From UBA6168 sp964508135 (GTDB lineage Bacteria; Bacteroidota; Bacteroidia; Chitinophagales; Saprospiraceae), in NCBI GenBank assembly GCA_964508135.1, contig CAZDSU010000040.1:1-64000 (forward strand): a stretch of 64,000 bases of DNA. The letters are read 5' to 3'. Below the pieces are notes generated by a model. That model was not told the origin of the DNA. It made no database searches and saw only the letters and a program-made list of their open reading frames with translations. Below are positions 29,130 through 38,528 of the stretch, in pieces; position 1 is the first letter of the stretch; the number at the start of each line of letters is the position of its first letter. A program made the translations under genes and the position numbers.

Positions 29130-31316
29130 CTACCACTTCCCATCCAACGCCTGCACCTTCACCTCCAGCCGTTGGTTGACCAGATGCTCGTCCATGCTAC
29201 AGGGAGTGCCATTTCGGCAGTGGTTGATAGGCATGGTTTCGCCACAACCCTTGGCCAGGACACGCTCCTTGGCAATGCCTTCCCGGAGTATATAGTCCAC
29301 CACTGTGGCTGCCCGATTTTCAGAAATGTGCAGATTTTCTTTGTCCACGCCCAAGGCTTCGGTGTGCGAGCTGATTTCGATTTGCACGGAAGGGTATATT
29401 TTTAACTGCGAAATGAGCTTGTCGAGTGGGCCGGTGATGCGTGGCGTGAGTTGCCAAACAGCGGGGTCGTAAACCGCACCATCTAGCCGAAACCGCTCCC
29501 CAACGACTAAGTTTCCTTCATCCAACTTTCGGGAAAAATCAATAAAAAAACCAAGTTGTGCCATATCGGTAAGAGGGATTGACGTTGGAGCCTGATGCTG
29601 TGCCACCGGCATTTCCACCCGGAGTGGTACAGGCGGTGTCGCTACGGCGGGTACCTGCGGCAGTTCTTCCTCCAATATTGGCGTTTCGACCGTTTCCACA
29701 GGCGTTTCTATTGTTTTTGCTGGGGGCAAAATGGACTCCGGTGTCGGTTCCACCTTCGGTGCTTCGATGGTTGCAGGTGGCACTGGTTCAGGTTCGGAGT
29801 TGGTAGCCACCTCCTTGAGTGGTAGCGCTGTGGCCTCCTCCTCAACGATGGGCAGTTCCGGTTCCTCAACAACTGGAGATGGCGGCAACACTTCTACCAC
29901 TTCCTCCAAGACTGGGGAAGGCTCCGCTGCTTCTGGGTTTGCCACTTGGGTTTCAGCGATTGGCAACGGTTCGCTGATAGGGACTGGCGGTGCTTCATCC
30001 AGCACGGTGAACAGGTAAATATCATCGTCACCGCCGCTGCGAGAGCTGGTGAAATAGCCACTGCGCTGGTCGTTGGCCAAATAAATCGAGATGTCGTCGA
30101 GTGGGCTGTTGATGGGTTTGCCGAGGTTGGTGGCAGGCTGCCAAGCGCCGTTTTCGTCCTTGTAGGTCACGAAGATGTCGAAGCCGCCGTAGCCGGGGTG
30201 GCCTTTTGAGCAAAAATAGAGCTTGCCGTCCAATGCCACGAACGGAAAGCCCTCGTTGGCCGTGGTGTTCACCGCTGGGCCGAGGTTTTCGGGCTTGCCC
30301 CATTCGCCGCCCTTGCGCTCCGATACCCAAAGGTCAGTGCCGCCGAAGCCGCCCGCCCGGTTGGTGGCAAAGAACAGCAGCTTGCCATCAGGTGACACTG
30401 CCGGGTGCATGAAGTTGAAATTGGAAGAGCAAAAAGGCAGCTTTTCCACGTCCTTCCAGCGTTCCGTTTCGCCCGACTTTGCGGAGAAAAGTTGCAGGCT
30501 GTAAGTGTTTTGCTTGTTCAGTAGGTTGTCGTTGCGGGTAAAAAATATCTCCGAACCTTCGGCGGTCAGTGAGGCATTGCCCGTGTTTTTATTGACCTCG
30601 CTCAACTTCGATGAGTATTGGATGGGTTCGGCAAAGCTGCCGTCCGATTTTTTCTCGCTGATATAAAGGTTGAGGTAGTCTCGCCCGGTCCAGCCCGATT
30701 TTTCCTTCAACAACTTGACTCCCTGCTGGCGGTCTGAGGAAAAAATCAGGCCTTTTCGGCTGGCGATGGGGGCATTGTCGTCTGCCTCCGAATTGTGTGC
30801 AAACTCCTGAATATCAAGGTATGGGAAATATGGCTCGATGAGTGGGGCGTAGTCGCAGGCACGTAGCATCAGCACGGCTTTTTCGTCGGTAGGCTCCATT
30901 TTTTGATAGTCGGCAAACCACTTTTTAGCTTCTTCGTACTTGCCGTTGCTCATCAGCGACTCGCCGTAATAGTAGTAGGAATCAGCCTTGGCGCCTTCGT
31001 CCTTCACCACCTCAGCGTAAAGTGCCTCGGCCTTGTCCATCTTGTTGTTCATGCGGTAGCAGTAGGCGAGCTTGCTCTTGAGCAGGATGGCGTTGCGGCC
31101 TTGCTTTCCCTCGTTTTCCATCTCCTGGAGGGCTTGGCGGTACAGTTCAGCGGCGTCGGAAAACTGGTTGTTTTTGTACAACTCGTTGGCCTTGTCCACC
31201 AGTTTAGACTGTGCCTGCAACGGGGAGGCGATGACCAAAGCTGCGAGGGTCAATGTTGCGATTGCTATTTTGCGCAGCACATTTTTTCGAAAAATGCCAG
31301 ACGGTACGATTCTCAT
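29130..31316 (-). CDS. OmpA-family protein with TPR and PD40 repeats (PorE-like)
   Basis: The 728-residue precursor has a signal peptide (to about residue 36, SPLQAQ), N-terminal TPRs (about 40-155), WD40-like PD40 repeats with motifs such as GLIFSSDRQQG and GKLLFFATNRAGGFGGTDLW (about 190-440), a long Pro/Glu/Val-rich linker (about 445-590) and a C-terminal OmpA peptidoglycan-binding domain with HTEALGVDKENLHISENRA. This order is that of PorE and related Bacteroidota envelope proteins, some of which anchor the type IX secretion machine; a T9SS role here is inference. The proline-rich linker may depend on EF-P. Confidence 0.85.
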   Translation of the reverse strand: MRIVPSGIFRKNVLRKIAIATLTLAALVIASPLQAQSKLVDKANELYKNNQFSDAAELYRQALQEMENEGKQGRNAILLKSKLAYCYRMNNKMDKAEALYAEVVKDEGAKADSYYYYGESLMSNGKYEEAKKWFADYQKMEPTDEKAVLMLRACDYAPLIEPYFPYLDIQEFAHNSEADDNAPIASRKGLIFSSDRQQGVKLLKEKSGWTGRDYLNLYISEKKSDGSFAEPIQYSSKLSEVNKNTGNASLTAEGSEIFFTRNDNLLNKQNTYSLQLFSAKSGETERWKDVEKLPFCSSNFNFMHPAVSPDGKLLFFATNRAGGFGGTDLWVSERKGGEWGKPENLGPAVNTTANEGFPFVALDGKLYFCSKGHPGYGGFDIFVTYKDENGAWQPATNLGKPINSPLDDISIYLANDQRSGYFTSSRSGGDDDIYLFTVLDEAPPVPISEPLPIAETQVANPEAAEPSPVLEEVVEVLPPSPVVEEPELPIVEEEATALPLKEVATNSEPEPVPPATIEAPKVEPTPESILPPAKTIETPVETVETPILEEELPQVPAVATPPVPLRVEMPVAQHQAPTSIPLTDMAQLGFFIDFSRKLDEGNLVVGERFRLDGAVYDPAVWQLTPRITGPLDKLISQLKIYPSVQIEISSHTEALGVDKENLHISENRAATVVDYILREGIAKERVLAKGCGETMPINHCRNGTPCSMDEHLVNQRLEVKVQALDGKW

Positions 31317-31436
31317 ACTTTAATTTTTTACGGATTTGGGTAGCGTGCATGTTCAAACTTTCTCTTCGTTCAAAAAGTGTGCGAGATAAGGTTTTGGCGG
31401 GTTAAAGAGTGGTTTTTAACGGTTTTGGAACAAGCC

Positions 31437-34415
31437 TCACTCCCGAATGATAGCATCGTACACCGCATCCTGCACCTTCACACGCGTGTTCAGCTTCGTC
31501 AATTTGTTGTTCTTCATGCTAGGAAAAGTGCGGTTGGAGAGGAAGACGTAAATCAGTTCCTCCTTCGGGTCAACCCAGACGGCAGTGCCGGTGAAACCGA
31601 GGTGGCCGAAAGTAGCCTCGCTGGCCTTCGTCGAGAGGTTGTTCTCAAAATGCGTATTGTGCTCGAACATGTCGAAACCGATGCCCCTGCGGGTGCAGCC
31701 TTTGCAGCGGGTGGTGTAGTAGTTGATGGTCTCTGGGCGCAGGTATTGCATCCCGGCGTAGCTGCCCTTGTTCAGGAGCATTTGCATGAGTACGGCCAAA
31801 TCCTCGGCGTCGCTGAATAGCCCGGCGTGGCCTGTGGCTTGGTTGAGCATGGCAGCGCCCATGTCGTGCACATAGCCTTGGATGCGGCGATCCCGGAAAT
31901 AATTGTCGTTTTCCGTGGGTGGTATGCGTTCCAGCGGGAACTTCTCGTAGGGGCGGTAGGTCATGGTCTGGAGGCCGAGCGGCTGGTAAAAATTTTGCTT
32001 AGCAAAATCTTCGATGGGCATTCCGCTTTGCCGCTCCACGATTTCCCCGGCGATGTAGAAACCGAGGTCGCTGTACCTGTATTCCTTCGATGGGTCCAGC
32101 GGGCTGTCCATGATTTCTTGCCAGATTTCCTTTTCGTAGCCCGCCTTCAGCCAGAGGTTTTTTGCCACGGGCATTGGGAAGGCATTGCTTTTTTTGGTTT
32201 GGTAAAAATTGGGCGAAGGCTTGGCGGAAATGGTGATGGTTTTTTCATAAAACTTAATCCACGGCATCAGCCGCCCCCGGTGGGTCATCATGTCCACGAG
32301 TGGTATGCCCTTTTTGTTCGTATTGGCGAACTCCGGCAGGTACTTTTCCACGGGGTCTTTCGGGTCAAATTTGCCGTCTTCCTGCAACCGCATCAGCGAG
32401 ATGGTGCTGGCCGCAATCTTCGTGATGCTCGCCAAGTCCCAGATGTCGTCCGGCTCGGTGGGGTGAGCGTTTTTGTCGTAGGTGTGATGGCCGTACGACT
32501 TCCTCCAAACGATTTTTCCCCGCCTCGCCACCAGCACCACACCGCCGGGCAATGCGCCTTCAGCAATTGCTTCGGCCATCAGTCCGTCCACTTTTTCCAG
32601 CTTGCTGCTGCTCACGCCCACCTCCTCGGGTACGCCGTAGCCGAGCCGTTCGACGGCCTCCGTGGCGATACCCGTGCCAGCGGGCAATTGCGCCGAAGCG
32701 GTCACGGGCAGCTTTCCCCGCAGGGGAAACACGCCAAAAAGCGCTTGCGCAGCCAAGTCCTGCACCTCGTCATCTTCCTCGTAGCAAACCAGCAGGTTCG
32801 GCACGTTTTCAAAAAACTTGGCGGCGTAGGGGTTGCCAAACATCACCAGCACCACACGGGTTTGCTTGCGCAATGCCTCAATAAAATCCTTCGTGCCCTG
32901 CGTCAGCCCGTAACCTTTCGAGGCGAACTGGCTCATGTCGTGCAGGCTTACAATTACAGCGTCCTTGTCTTTCAGCCTCGCAATCAGCGAACTGGAAATG
33001 TCCTTGCCGGAGGTGAACGTCTCTATTTTTCCGAAGGAACTTAGTCTTTTGTGAAACGAATTGCCGCTTCCTGCCCCAATTGCCAGCGCTGCCAATCTAG
33101 CAGGCCCTAACTGCACACTGCCAACTGTCGAACTGCCAACTGGAAGAAAACTGTCGTCATTCTTCGCCAAGGTCAGCGCATTCGCAATCAACTCCCGCTT
33201 GACAGCGAGGGCAGGTGCATCGTTCACGTCGGCTCGCACATTTTCGAGGGGCATTGGCTGGTAGCTGGTGATGCCCATTCGGTGCTTCCAAAGCAGCACT
33301 TTTTTCACGCTGGCATTCACGGCATTGGAGTCGAGCTTGCCATTGGTTAGCCACTGTTTCACGGTACGGAAGGCGGCGTCCACATCGCCGGGGAGGAGCA
33401 GCACGTCGTTGCCAGCGGCAAGGGCACGGGCCTCCACCTCGCCCTTGCCGAAGTGCTTGGTCACGGCCTGCATTTCGAGGGCATCGGTGAGGATGAGGCC
33501 CTTGAAATTCAGCTTGTTGCGTAGCAAATCCGTCACCACCTTGGGCGAAAGCGACGATGCCAAATTGGGTGTGCTGTCGAGCGCAGGCACGTTCAAGTGG
33601 GCAATCATCACGCTGCCCACGCCCTGTCGGATTAGGATTTTGAAGGGGAAAAGCTCTACGCTGTCGAGGCGCCCGATGGAGTGGTTGATTTGGGGCAGGT
33701 CGTAGTGGCTGTCGGTGCCTGTGTCGCCGTGGCCGGGGAAGTGCTTGGCGGAGGCCATCACGCCGTTGTCCTGCATCCCGAGCATGTACTGGTAGGCTTT
33801 TGCGGCCACGTTGTACGGGTCTTCGCCGAAGCTGCGAAATCCGATGACGGGATTGGCGGCGTTGTTGTTCACGTCAGCCACTGGTGCAAAGTTGACGTTG
33901 ACGCCGACCCGCTTGCAGTGCTTCGCAATCTCGGCGCCCATGCGGTAAATTAGCGTGTTGTCTTGGATGGCACCGAGCATCATTTGGTGGGGAAAGCTCA
34001 TGGCCGTGCCCCGCATCCTCATGCCGAGGCCCCACTCGCCGTCAATGGTGATGAACATGGGCAGTTTGGTGCTCAGGGCTTGGTAGCGGTTGGTGAGTTC
34101 GACCTGTTTTTCGGGTGTGCCTTTGGCCGTGGGGTTGAAGAAGCAAAGGCCGCCGGGCTGGTATTTTTTCACGAGGTTTTCCACGGCTGCTTCGTATTCC
34201 GAGTCCTTGTCGGTGTGCGCTCGCAGCCAGAAGAGCTGTCCGAGGCGCTCGTCGGTGGTGAGGGTGGCGTAGGCGCTGTCCACCCAAGCGGTCTCTTGCA
34301 GGTGCTTCTCGAAGCTGGGCATTGGCTGGGCTGCCTGCCGAGTGAAGGACGTGGCAGACACCAGTAGATAGGCCAACGCAATGAGGAGGAGTGAAAAGGT
34401 CTTTTTCAAAATCAA
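31437..34415 (-). CDS. GH3 beta-N-acetylglucosaminidase / serine beta-lactamase-like fusion
   Basis: The 992-residue exported protein starts with a signal peptide and a family 3 glycoside hydrolase domain (about 45-400) with the NagZ signature KHFPGHGDTGTDSHYD. A GH3 C-terminal domain (about 400-600) follows, then a class C beta-lactamase-like domain with the SxxK motif in LASITKIAAS and a later Tyr/His-rich region. The fusion, known in Bacteroidota, suggests combined removal of GlcNAc and processing of D-amino acid peptides during wall recycling; that is inference. The linker near residue 430 contains a tandem-repeat insertion (33109-33143). Confidence 0.9.
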   Translation of the reverse strand: MILKKTFSLLLIALAYLLVSATSFTRQAAQPMPSFEKHLQETAWVDSAYATLTTDERLGQLFWLRAHTDKDSEYEAAVENLVKKYQPGGLCFFNPTAKGTPEKQVELTNRYQALSTKLPMFITIDGEWGLGMRMRGTAMSFPHQMMLGAIQDNTLIYRMGAEIAKHCKRVGVNVNFAPVADVNNNAANPVIGFRSFGEDPYNVAAKAYQYMLGMQDNGVMASAKHFPGHGDTGTDSHYDLPQINHSIGRLDSVELFPFKILIRQGVGSVMIAHLNVPALDSTPNLASSLSPKVVTDLLRNKLNFKGLILTDALEMQAVTKHFGKGEVEARALAAGNDVLLLPGDVDAAFRTVKQWLTNGKLDSNAVNASVKKVLLWKHRMGITSYQPMPLENVRADVNDAPALAVKRELIANALTLAKNDDSFLPVGSSTVGSVQLGPARLAALAIGAGSGNSFHKRLSSFGKIETFTSGKDISSSLIARLKDKDAVIVSLHDMSQFASKGYGLTQGTKDFIEALRKQTRVVLVMFGNPYAAKFFENVPNLLVCYEEDDEVQDLAAQALFGVFPLRGKLPVTASAQLPAGTGIATEAVERLGYGVPEEVGVSSSKLEKVDGLMAEAIAEGALPGGVVLVARRGKIVWRKSYGHHTYDKNAHPTEPDDIWDLASITKIAASTISLMRLQEDGKFDPKDPVEKYLPEFANTNKKGIPLVDMMTHRGRLMPWIKFYEKTITISAKPSPNFYQTKKSNAFPMPVAKNLWLKAGYEKEIWQEIMDSPLDPSKEYRYSDLGFYIAGEIVERQSGMPIEDFAKQNFYQPLGLQTMTYRPYEKFPLERIPPTENDNYFRDRRIQGYVHDMGAAMLNQATGHAGLFSDAEDLAVLMQMLLNKGSYAGMQYLRPETINYYTTRCKGCTRRGIGFDMFEHNTHFENNLSTKASEATFGHLGFTGTAVWVDPKEELIYVFLSNRTFPSMKNNKLTKLNTRVKVQDAVYDAIIRE
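33109..33143 (-). repeat. In-frame CAGTTGGCAGT tandem inside the GH3 gene
   Basis: On the minus strand CAGTTGGCAGT occurs twice, followed by a degraded GTGCAGTTAGG copy. It encodes a Ser/Val/Gly-rich patch between the GH3 N- and C-terminal domains. The same word type is used by hairpin repeats in other Bacteroidota as I recall them. Confidence 0.65.
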
Positions 34416-34484
34416 GCCGTTGTATTGAAGGGGCTAAGTTAAGATGATTTGGCGATGGGACGGTTTTTTGACATTGTGAAACAT

Positions 34485-34541
34485 GGCATTTCATCTTTGA
34501 AAATCTAAAATTTGAATTTAAATTTTCAAGGATGAAATGCC
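34485..34541. repeat. 57-base hairpin between divergent GH3 and hemW genes
   Basis: Bases 34485-34504 pair with 34522-34541 over 20 positions with a single G-U wobble, and the inner TAAAATT/AATTTA also pairs. It lies between two gene starts, so it is not a terminator. Confidence 0.85.
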
Positions 34542-34677
34542 TCAATGAAACCCCAAACATTGTCAACGGGGAGTGGACTCCCACGATTTTGGATGCAATG
34601 GTTGCCACGAATTTTATCAATTTTCACGGATAATTATGCCCATGTTTGCTCCGCAATAATTTATGTTGTCCAAAACT

Positions 34678-35844
34678 ATGGCCGGACTTTACCTTCATAT
34701 CCCTTTTTGCAAACAGGCTTGTCACTACTGCAATTTCCATTTTTCGACTTCCCTCAAGTTGAAGGATGAAATGGTGGCCGCCATCCTGCGAGAGTTGGCA
34801 CTGCAAAAAGACTACCTCGGAGGCGAGCCGCTGGAGACCATTTACTTTGGCGGTGGCACGCCCTCACTCCTCAACCAGCGTGATTTGGATTTGATTTTTG
34901 GTGAAATTTTCAAGCACTACCCACTTGCAAGTGACGGCGTGACTTTGAGTCACGCCGTCACTAAACCTAGCCTCGAAATCACATTGGAGGCTAATCCAGA
35001 CGACTTGAACCCATTGAAAATCAAGGAATTGCGACAAACGCCCGTGAACCGCCTGAGCATCGGCGTACAGTCTTTTTCGGAGGCAGACCTGCGCTTCATG
35101 AACCGGGCGAACAATGCCTCGGAGGCGCTTGCCAGCATCCAAAATACCCAAGCAGCGGGCTTTGATAACCTTTCGGTTGACCTTATTTACGGCTCTCCAA
35201 CTACCTCTCACGAACAATGGGCGGCGAACTTGGAGCAGGTTTTCAAGTTGAAAATCCCGCACCTCTCCTGCTACTGCCTGACCGTGGAGCCGAAAACTGC
35301 CCTCGCCCACCAGATAAAAAAGGGCACCGTTCAGCCTGTTGACGACGAACATGCCGCTCAACAGTTTGAGTTTTTGATGGAAAAAACGGCGCAGGCAGGC
35401 TACGAGCATTATGAAATCAGCAACTTGGCCTTGCCCGGCCACTATTCCCGCCACAACACGAGCTACTGGCTGGGCAAAAAATACCTCGGCATCGGCCCAT
35501 CGGCGCACTCGTTCAATGGCGTGAGCCGCCAGTGGAACGTGGCGAACAATGCTGCCTACATCCGCTCCCTGCAAGTGGGCGAGCTGCCTTTTGAAATAGA
35601 AGTGCTGACGCCGACCCAGCGTTACAACGAGTACGTGATGACGGGGTTGCGCACCAAATGGGGCTGCAATCTATTGAAAATCAAGGAATTGGGATTTGAA
35701 GTGCATTTCGACGAAGGCGCAAAATCATTTTTGGCGGATGGCACGATGGAGCGGGAGGGCGATGTGTTTAGGCTAACTCAAGCGGGTCGGTTCTTGGCAG
35801 ATGGGATTGCGGCGGAGCTTTTTGCGGAGGAGGGAAATGGTTGA
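34678..35844 (+). CDS. hemW: Radical SAM heme chaperone HemW (formerly HemN-like)
   Basis: From the ATG at 34678 the protein is 388 residues. It opens MAGLYLHIPFCKQACHYCNF with the radical SAM cluster motif CxxxCxxC (CKQACHYC), followed by YFGGGTPSLL and the TLEANPDDL motif. HemW inserts heme into respiratory proteins; it is distinguished from true HemN by the CxxxCxxC spacing without the extra cysteine of HemN's CNFCGC. A perfect 33-base palindrome (34930-34962) is inserted in frame, adding about 11 residues before EITLEANP. A hairpin follows the stop. Confidence 0.92.
   Translation: MAGLYLHIPFCKQACHYCNFHFSTSLKLKDEMVAAILRELALQKDYLGGEPLETIYFGGGTPSLLNQRDLDLIFGEIFKHYPLASDGVTLSHAVTKPSLEITLEANPDDLNPLKIKELRQTPVNRLSIGVQSFSEADLRFMNRANNASEALASIQNTQAAGFDNLSVDLIYGSPTTSHEQWAANLEQVFKLKIPHLSCYCLTVEPKTALAHQIKKGTVQPVDDEHAAQQFEFLMEKTAQAGYEHYEISNLALPGHYSRHNTSYWLGKKYLGIGPSAHSFNGVSRQWNVANNAAYIRSLQVGELPFEIEVLTPTQRYNEYVMTGLRTKWGCNLLKIKELGFEVHFDEGAKSFLADGTMEREGDVFRLTQAGRFLADGIAAELFAEEGNG
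34930..34962. repeat. Perfect palindrome inserted in frame in hemW
   Basis: AGTGACGGCGTGACT (34930-34944) and AGTCACGCCGTCACT (34948-34962) are exact reverse complements with a TTG loop. The 33 bases equal 11 codons and encode a patch just before the conserved EITLEANP motif. Confidence 0.93.
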
Positions 35845-35915
35845 AATGGTTAAATTGGTTGAAGTAGTTGAATTAGGGTAGCGCCTAGCCAATTCAACAA
35901 GTTCAACTATTTCCC
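35832..35915. repeat. Imperfect hairpin after hemW
   Basis: Bases 35832-35868 (GGTTGAAATGGTTAAATTGG words) pair imperfectly with 35885-35915 (CCAATTCAACAAGTTCAACT words), about 24 of 30 positions. The left arm overlaps the hemW stop codon. A run of A, not T, follows on the plus strand. Confidence 0.75.
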
Positions 35916-36512
35916 AAAAAAAAAGCAGCCGGAAGCTATCTGGGGGGCAGTGCTTCCGACCACTTTCCGGGAATAGGGGGCATCCGGTTTTTAGGATGCA
36001 ATCGGCTTTCTTCTTTTTTCTTTCCCGGAGCAGGGTCTCTTTGCCCGGCTCGGGGAAAAAAGTGCAGGGCCACTTTTTGAAGAGTGCCTGCACCGAATTT
36101 GAAACCGACTAAAGTCTTTAGTCTTGGGGTAAACTATTGCTAATCAATGCTTTGACACGATTGTTGCGCAGCAAAAACAGCCTGATCGTTCAGGGAAATA
36201 CTGGCTTGACCGTTGCATTTTTTCTCGAAAACTAAATTGGGTGTGGATAACGACGGCTTGGTTGGCGGCATGGCCAATCAGCGGGTCTCAGGTGTGCGGT
36301 GTGTAAAAATGATACGTGATGCCTGTCGAAAACTGTGGAGTGAAAATATTGGGAAGTGTGTGGAGTGTCGGCCTGCTGTCGGCCCTTGTTGTTCACAGTT
36401 TCTCAAGTAGGTCTAATCACCTAAAAAAACGAAAATAAAAGTCCCTTCCGGGTTCTTCTTCCTTCGGATGTTCGGTTAAAATTTCGCAAGAACCGTGCCA
36501 AGAATTTTAATT
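35916..36512. other. 600-base gene-free stretch with several stable stems; possible small RNA
   Basis: No convincing gene is seen between hemW and the response regulator gene. The left 200 bases contain successive stems: CGGAAGC/GCTTCCG (35930-35936 with 35952-35958), GCATCC/GGATGC (35980-35985 with 35994-35999), TTTCCCGGAGC/GCTCGGGGAAA (36021-36031 with 36048-36058, one mismatch) and the palindrome GACTAAAG-T-CTTTAGTC (36107-36123). Read on the minus strand the leftmost stem is followed by nine or more T (about 35916-35924), so a minus-strand RNA could end there. The right part (36130-36512) shows nothing I recognise. Confidence 0.4.
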
Positions 36513-37196
36513 TTACATATTGAATCGAAATCCGACACCATGAATATTCTCCACCTTCAAGTTTTCGTCGTGGCGCAGGTATTTGCGCAGGCGGGAAATG
36601 AACACGTCGAGGCTTCGCCCCATGAAGTAGTCGTCTTCGCCCCATAGCTTTTCCAGGATGTCGGAGCGTTTTACGACCTGGTTGGGGTTGTCGAGGAAGA
36701 ACTTGAGCAGGTCAGCTTCCCGTTGGGTGAGGGTCTCGGTTTGGCCGTTGCAGGTTAGGCCAAGGTTTTTGTAGTCGAATTCGTAGCTGCCGAAGCGGTA
36801 GGTGGTTGGCTTGGGCGCATTGGCCGACATATTCTTGCGGCGCAAGAACACCTCCACTTTCAAAATCAGTTCTTCGATGCTGAACGGCTTGGTGATGTAG
36901 TCGTCGCCGCCGAGTCGCAAGCCCTTGATTTTGTCCTCCTTCAGCGACTTGGCAGAGAGGAAGATGATGGGTATTTCGGTGTTGAAGCGGCGTATTTCCT
37001 CGGCAAGGGTGAAGCCGTCCATTTCGGGCAGCATCACGTCGAGGATGCAAAGGTCGAAGCTACCTGACTTGGCGGTTTCGAGGGCGGACTTGCCGTCGGT
37101 GCAATGCGTGATTTGGTAGCCTTGCATTTCGAGGTTGTCCTTGGTCACGAAGCCGAGGCTTTCATCGTCTTCAACGTAGAGCAGGTGTGGTTTCAT
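36513..37196 (-). CDS. OmpR-family response regulator (RprY-like)
   Basis: The 227-residue regulator has a receiver domain (1-120) with the phosphoacceptor Asp53 in LCILDVMLPEMDG and the conserved Lys in DYITKPFS, and a winged-helix DNA-binding domain (about 130-227) with LTQREADLLKFF and VFISRLRKYL. It lies 60 bases downstream of its histidine kinase on the same strand. The pair resembles RprX/RprY of Bacteroides, whose ortholog is often essential; target genes are unknown. Confidence 0.92.
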   Translation of the reverse strand: MKPHLLYVEDDESLGFVTKDNLEMQGYQITHCTDGKSALETAKSGSFDLCILDVMLPEMDGFTLAEEIRRFNTEIPIIFLSAKSLKEDKIKGLRLGGDDYITKPFSIEELILKVEVFLRRKNMSANAPKPTTYRFGSYEFDYKNLGLTCNGQTETLTQREADLLKFFLDNPNQVVKRSDILEKLWGEDDYFMGRSLDVFISRLRKYLRHDENLKVENIHGVGFRFNM

Positions 37197-37208
37197 GTAA
37201 AAATGAGT

Positions 37209-37235
37209 GAATGATTGAAGGTTGGAATGATTGAA
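37209..37235. repeat. 16-bp-period tandem between kinase and regulator genes
   Basis: GAATGATTGAA occurs at 37209-37219 and again at 37225-37235. It looks like one arm of the dispersed repeats; no inverted partner is nearby. Confidence 0.55.
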
Positions 37236-37256
37236 TGGGTTGACAGTGCATGATTT

Positions 37257-38528
37257 TCAAATGATAATGGTTACGGTCGTACCCTTTCCACGTTCACTTT
37301 CGATGCCGATTTTCCAGCCGTGAGCATCGCAGATGTTTTTGGTGTAAAAAAGGCCGAGGCCAAATCCCTTGACGTTGTGGACGTCGCCGGTGGGTACACG
37401 GTAGAATTTTTCAAAGACTTTGCCCAAGTCTTCCTTCGAGATGCCAATCCCGTTGTCAACCACTTGCAACTGGATTTTGCCGGTGGCAATATTCTGGGTT
37501 TTGAGCAAGATATTGGGTGCGTCCGTGCAGTATTTCGTTGCATTGTCAACGAGGTTGTGCAGGATGTTGGTCAGGTGGAGCTTATCGGCCTTGATGGTCG
37601 GTGACTTTGCCAGCAGTTCGCAGTACAGCGTGCCACCCTGTTTTTCTACTTGCACCCTGATGCTTTCGAGCACGCCCCGCACCAATTCGTGAAGGTCGGT
37701 TTCTTCGAGGTGCAGTTGGAAATTGTCACGTTCGATTTTGGCCAATTGCAGCACTTTTTCCACTTGGTTGTTCAGCCGGGAGTTTTGTTCTTGGATGATG
37801 TTGGCGTACTGCGCCAAGCGTGGGCTGGCCATGATTTCCGGGCTTTTCAGGAACACGTCGGTAGAGATGCGGATGGTTGAGATGGGCGTCTTGAACTCGT
37901 GGGTCATGTTGTTGATGAAGTCTTTTTGCATCTCCGATAGGCGTTTTTGGCGCAGGATGATGGAGATGGCGTAGAGGAAAAACAGGATAGTGACCAGCAG
38001 GATGCCCGAAAAGATGAGCGTCAGCCGCATATTGCTGAGTATCTGCGAGTTGCGGTTCGGGAAGCGTATTCCAAAATAGTGCTGGTACTCCTCGTGAACG
38101 GGCATTTGGTCGCCCTTGATGGTCGAAGGCTTTGGGTTTTCAGTGACAACGTCGTAGTCAATGTACCTGCCGTAAACCATTTTCCGGGAGTCACAGTCGT
38201 AGATGCCATATTCAAAGTCCTCCCGAAGCCCGATGCTCTCCAGTTCCAAGCGGAGGAAATGCTCCAAGTTTTTCGGGTTGATGTCGTCGTTGATGTTCAC
38301 CACCCAATAATTGGAAGTCACTTGGTTGATGATGTTGTAGGCGGGCGGCGAGCTGCCCAGTTTTTCAAACTCCTTGGCCACCCCTTGCAGGGCTATCGTC
38401 ACTTTTTCCTGATAGTCCTTTTCCTCCGCGTTCCAAGTGTTCATGAGCAGGTATGCCTGAATGGCTATGATGCCGATGATGGCCAAAGCGCCCAGAATTA
38501 CCACCCTGTTGATTGCCGTGTTTTTCAT
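37257..38528 (-). CDS. Sensor histidine kinase (RprX-like)
   Basis: The 423-residue kinase has an N-terminal membrane helix (about 8-30), a periplasmic sensor region, a second helix (about 168-190), a HisKA domain with the phosphorylated His in NNMTHEFKTPISTIR, and the HATPase domain with N box NLVDNATKYC, G1 VVDNGIGIS and G2 GFGLGLFYTK. It precedes the response regulator gene in the same direction. The periplasmic part gives no clue to the ligand. Confidence 0.92.
   Translation of the reverse strand: MKNTAINRVVILGALAIIGIIAIQAYLLMNTWNAEEKDYQEKVTIALQGVAKEFEKLGSSPPAYNIINQVTSNYWVVNINDDINPKNLEHFLRLELESIGLREDFEYGIYDCDSRKMVYGRYIDYDVVTENPKPSTIKGDQMPVHEEYQHYFGIRFPNRNSQILSNMRLTLIFSGILLVTILFFLYAISIILRQKRLSEMQKDFINNMTHEFKTPISTIRISTDVFLKSPEIMASPRLAQYANIIQEQNSRLNNQVEKVLQLAKIERDNFQLHLEETDLHELVRGVLESIRVQVEKQGGTLYCELLAKSPTIKADKLHLTNILHNLVDNATKYCTDAPNILLKTQNIATGKIQLQVVDNGIGISKEDLGKVFEKFYRVPTGDVHNVKGFGLGLFYTKNICDAHGWKIGIESERGKGTTVTIII

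Noticed and set aside
31827..33044. Plus-strand 405-codon frame over the GH3 fusion gene
   Set aside because: It is antisense to a well-supported gene with clear motifs.
35773..36093. Minus-strand 106-codon frame after hemW
   Set aside because: Low complexity, overlaps hemW and the hairpin, and shows no family motif.
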